From: Eudoraea sp. | Lineage (GTDB): Bacteria > Bacteroidota > Bacteroidia > Flavobacteriales > Flavobacteriaceae | Direction of reading: 5' to 3' | NCBI GenBank assembly: GCA_024642325.1 | Contig: JAHEBI010000145.1 | Location: forward strand, 1 to 6,571 | DNA length: 6,571 nt | Part shown: positions 6,373 to 6,571 of the stretch, piece by piece | How the letters are laid out: every line of letters begins with the position of its first letter | Numbering within the stretch: position 1 is the stretch's first letter | Program-made: the position numbers and the translations under genes | Notes under the pieces: generated by a model | What the model saw: only the letters and a program-made list of their open reading frames with translations | What the model was told of the DNA's origin: nothing | Databases searched by the model: none

Positions 6373-6571
6373 TGGATAGAAGAGTAGCGTTAAAAAATAT
6401 GGGGCTTGCCCTGGGATATACTGTAGCCACCCCAACATTATTAAGCCTTGTTCAAGGATGTAATGATGTAAATACAATTGACTGGAAACCTGATTTTTTT
6501 ACCCAAGAGGAGGGCAACGTAATTCACAAGCTGGTAGATATCATCCTGCCTAAAACAAATACGCCTTCGGC
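6372..6571 (+). CDS. Gluconate 2-dehydrogenase subunit 3-like small subunit, 3' end beyond the window
   Basis: Small partner subunit of GMC dehydrogenases. It carries the export signal for the complex and helps place the flavoprotein at the membrane. Its ATG overlaps the GMC gene's stop codon (TAATG), so translation is probably coupled. Sixty-six codons are visible. The N-terminus has Arg3-Arg4 in DRRVALKN, a hydrophobic stretch (about 10-27) and a lipobox-like LVQGC with Cys30, consistent with a Tat-exported lipoprotein. After the linker, FFTQEEGNVIHKLVDIILP (42-60) followed by K-T-N-T-P (61-65) is the characteristic opening of the gluconate_2-dh3 domain. Members usually run to about 170-250 residues, so most of the domain lies outside the window. 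A cytochrome c electron-transfer subunit often follows such pairs, but whether one does here cannot be seen. Confidence 0.88.
   Translation, partial: MDRRVALKNMGLALGYTVATPTLLSLVQGCNDVNTIDWKPDFFTQEEGNVIHKLVDIILPKTNTPS

Noticed and set aside
1..6571. CRISPR arrays, tRNA or rRNA genes, insertion sequences
   Set aside because: No regularly spaced repeats, tRNA-like clover-leaf sequence, transposase or terminal inverted repeats were seen on either strand.

Overview
The window looks like a piece of a marine or soil Bacteroidota chromosome, most likely Flavobacteriaceae. This rests on AT-rich intergenic DNA, weak Shine-Dalgarno sequences, and matches to the Bacteroidota -7 promoter element TAnnTTTG upstream of two genes. 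It also rests on a gene set (GMC oxidoreductase plus gluconate dehydrogenase subunit 3, Tat-lipoprotein TIM barrel, NupG-like MFS carrier, Gfo/Idh/MocA dehydrogenase) that is common in that phylum. The genus cannot be determined from the sequence alone.

Layout: (1) At the left edge is the 3' part of an ASCH-domain gene on the + strand, probably unrelated to the rest and separated by a bidirectional terminator. (2) A minus-strand run reads right to left: Tat-exported lipoprotein TIM barrel (4416-3412), a small DinB-fold protein (3395-2952), an MFS carrier (2940-1711), then a 124-bp gap with its own candidate promoter, then a Gfo/Idh/MocA oxidoreductase (1586-450). The first three are spaced 16 and 11 bp apart and look like one operon. 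(3) A 237-bp divergent regulatory region lies at 4417-4653. (4) On the + strand a GMC-family FAD dehydrogenase (4654-6372) has its stop codon overlapping the start of a gluconate-2-dehydrogenase subunit 3-like gene, which runs off the right edge.

How the genes may work together (inference): the GMC flavoprotein carries the CX5CX3C cysteine motif known from FAD glucose dehydrogenases and has no signal of its own. The next gene supplies a twin-arginine signal, so the pair fits a hitchhiker-exported, membrane-anchored periplasmic sugar or glycoside dehydrogenase. The TIM barrel, also Tat/lipobox-tagged and with a complete set of metal ligands, could isomerise, epimerise or cleave the keto-sugar in the periplasm. 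The MFS carrier would import the product and the cytoplasmic NAD(P)-dependent Gfo/Idh/MocA enzyme would oxidise or reduce it. This resembles known 3-keto-glycoside routes (glucoside 3-dehydrogenase, levoglucosan LgdA/LgdB, C-glycoside DgpA/DgpC), but split across the membrane. The substrate is not identifiable here. The DinB-fold gene has no obvious place in such a route and is the main unexplained component.
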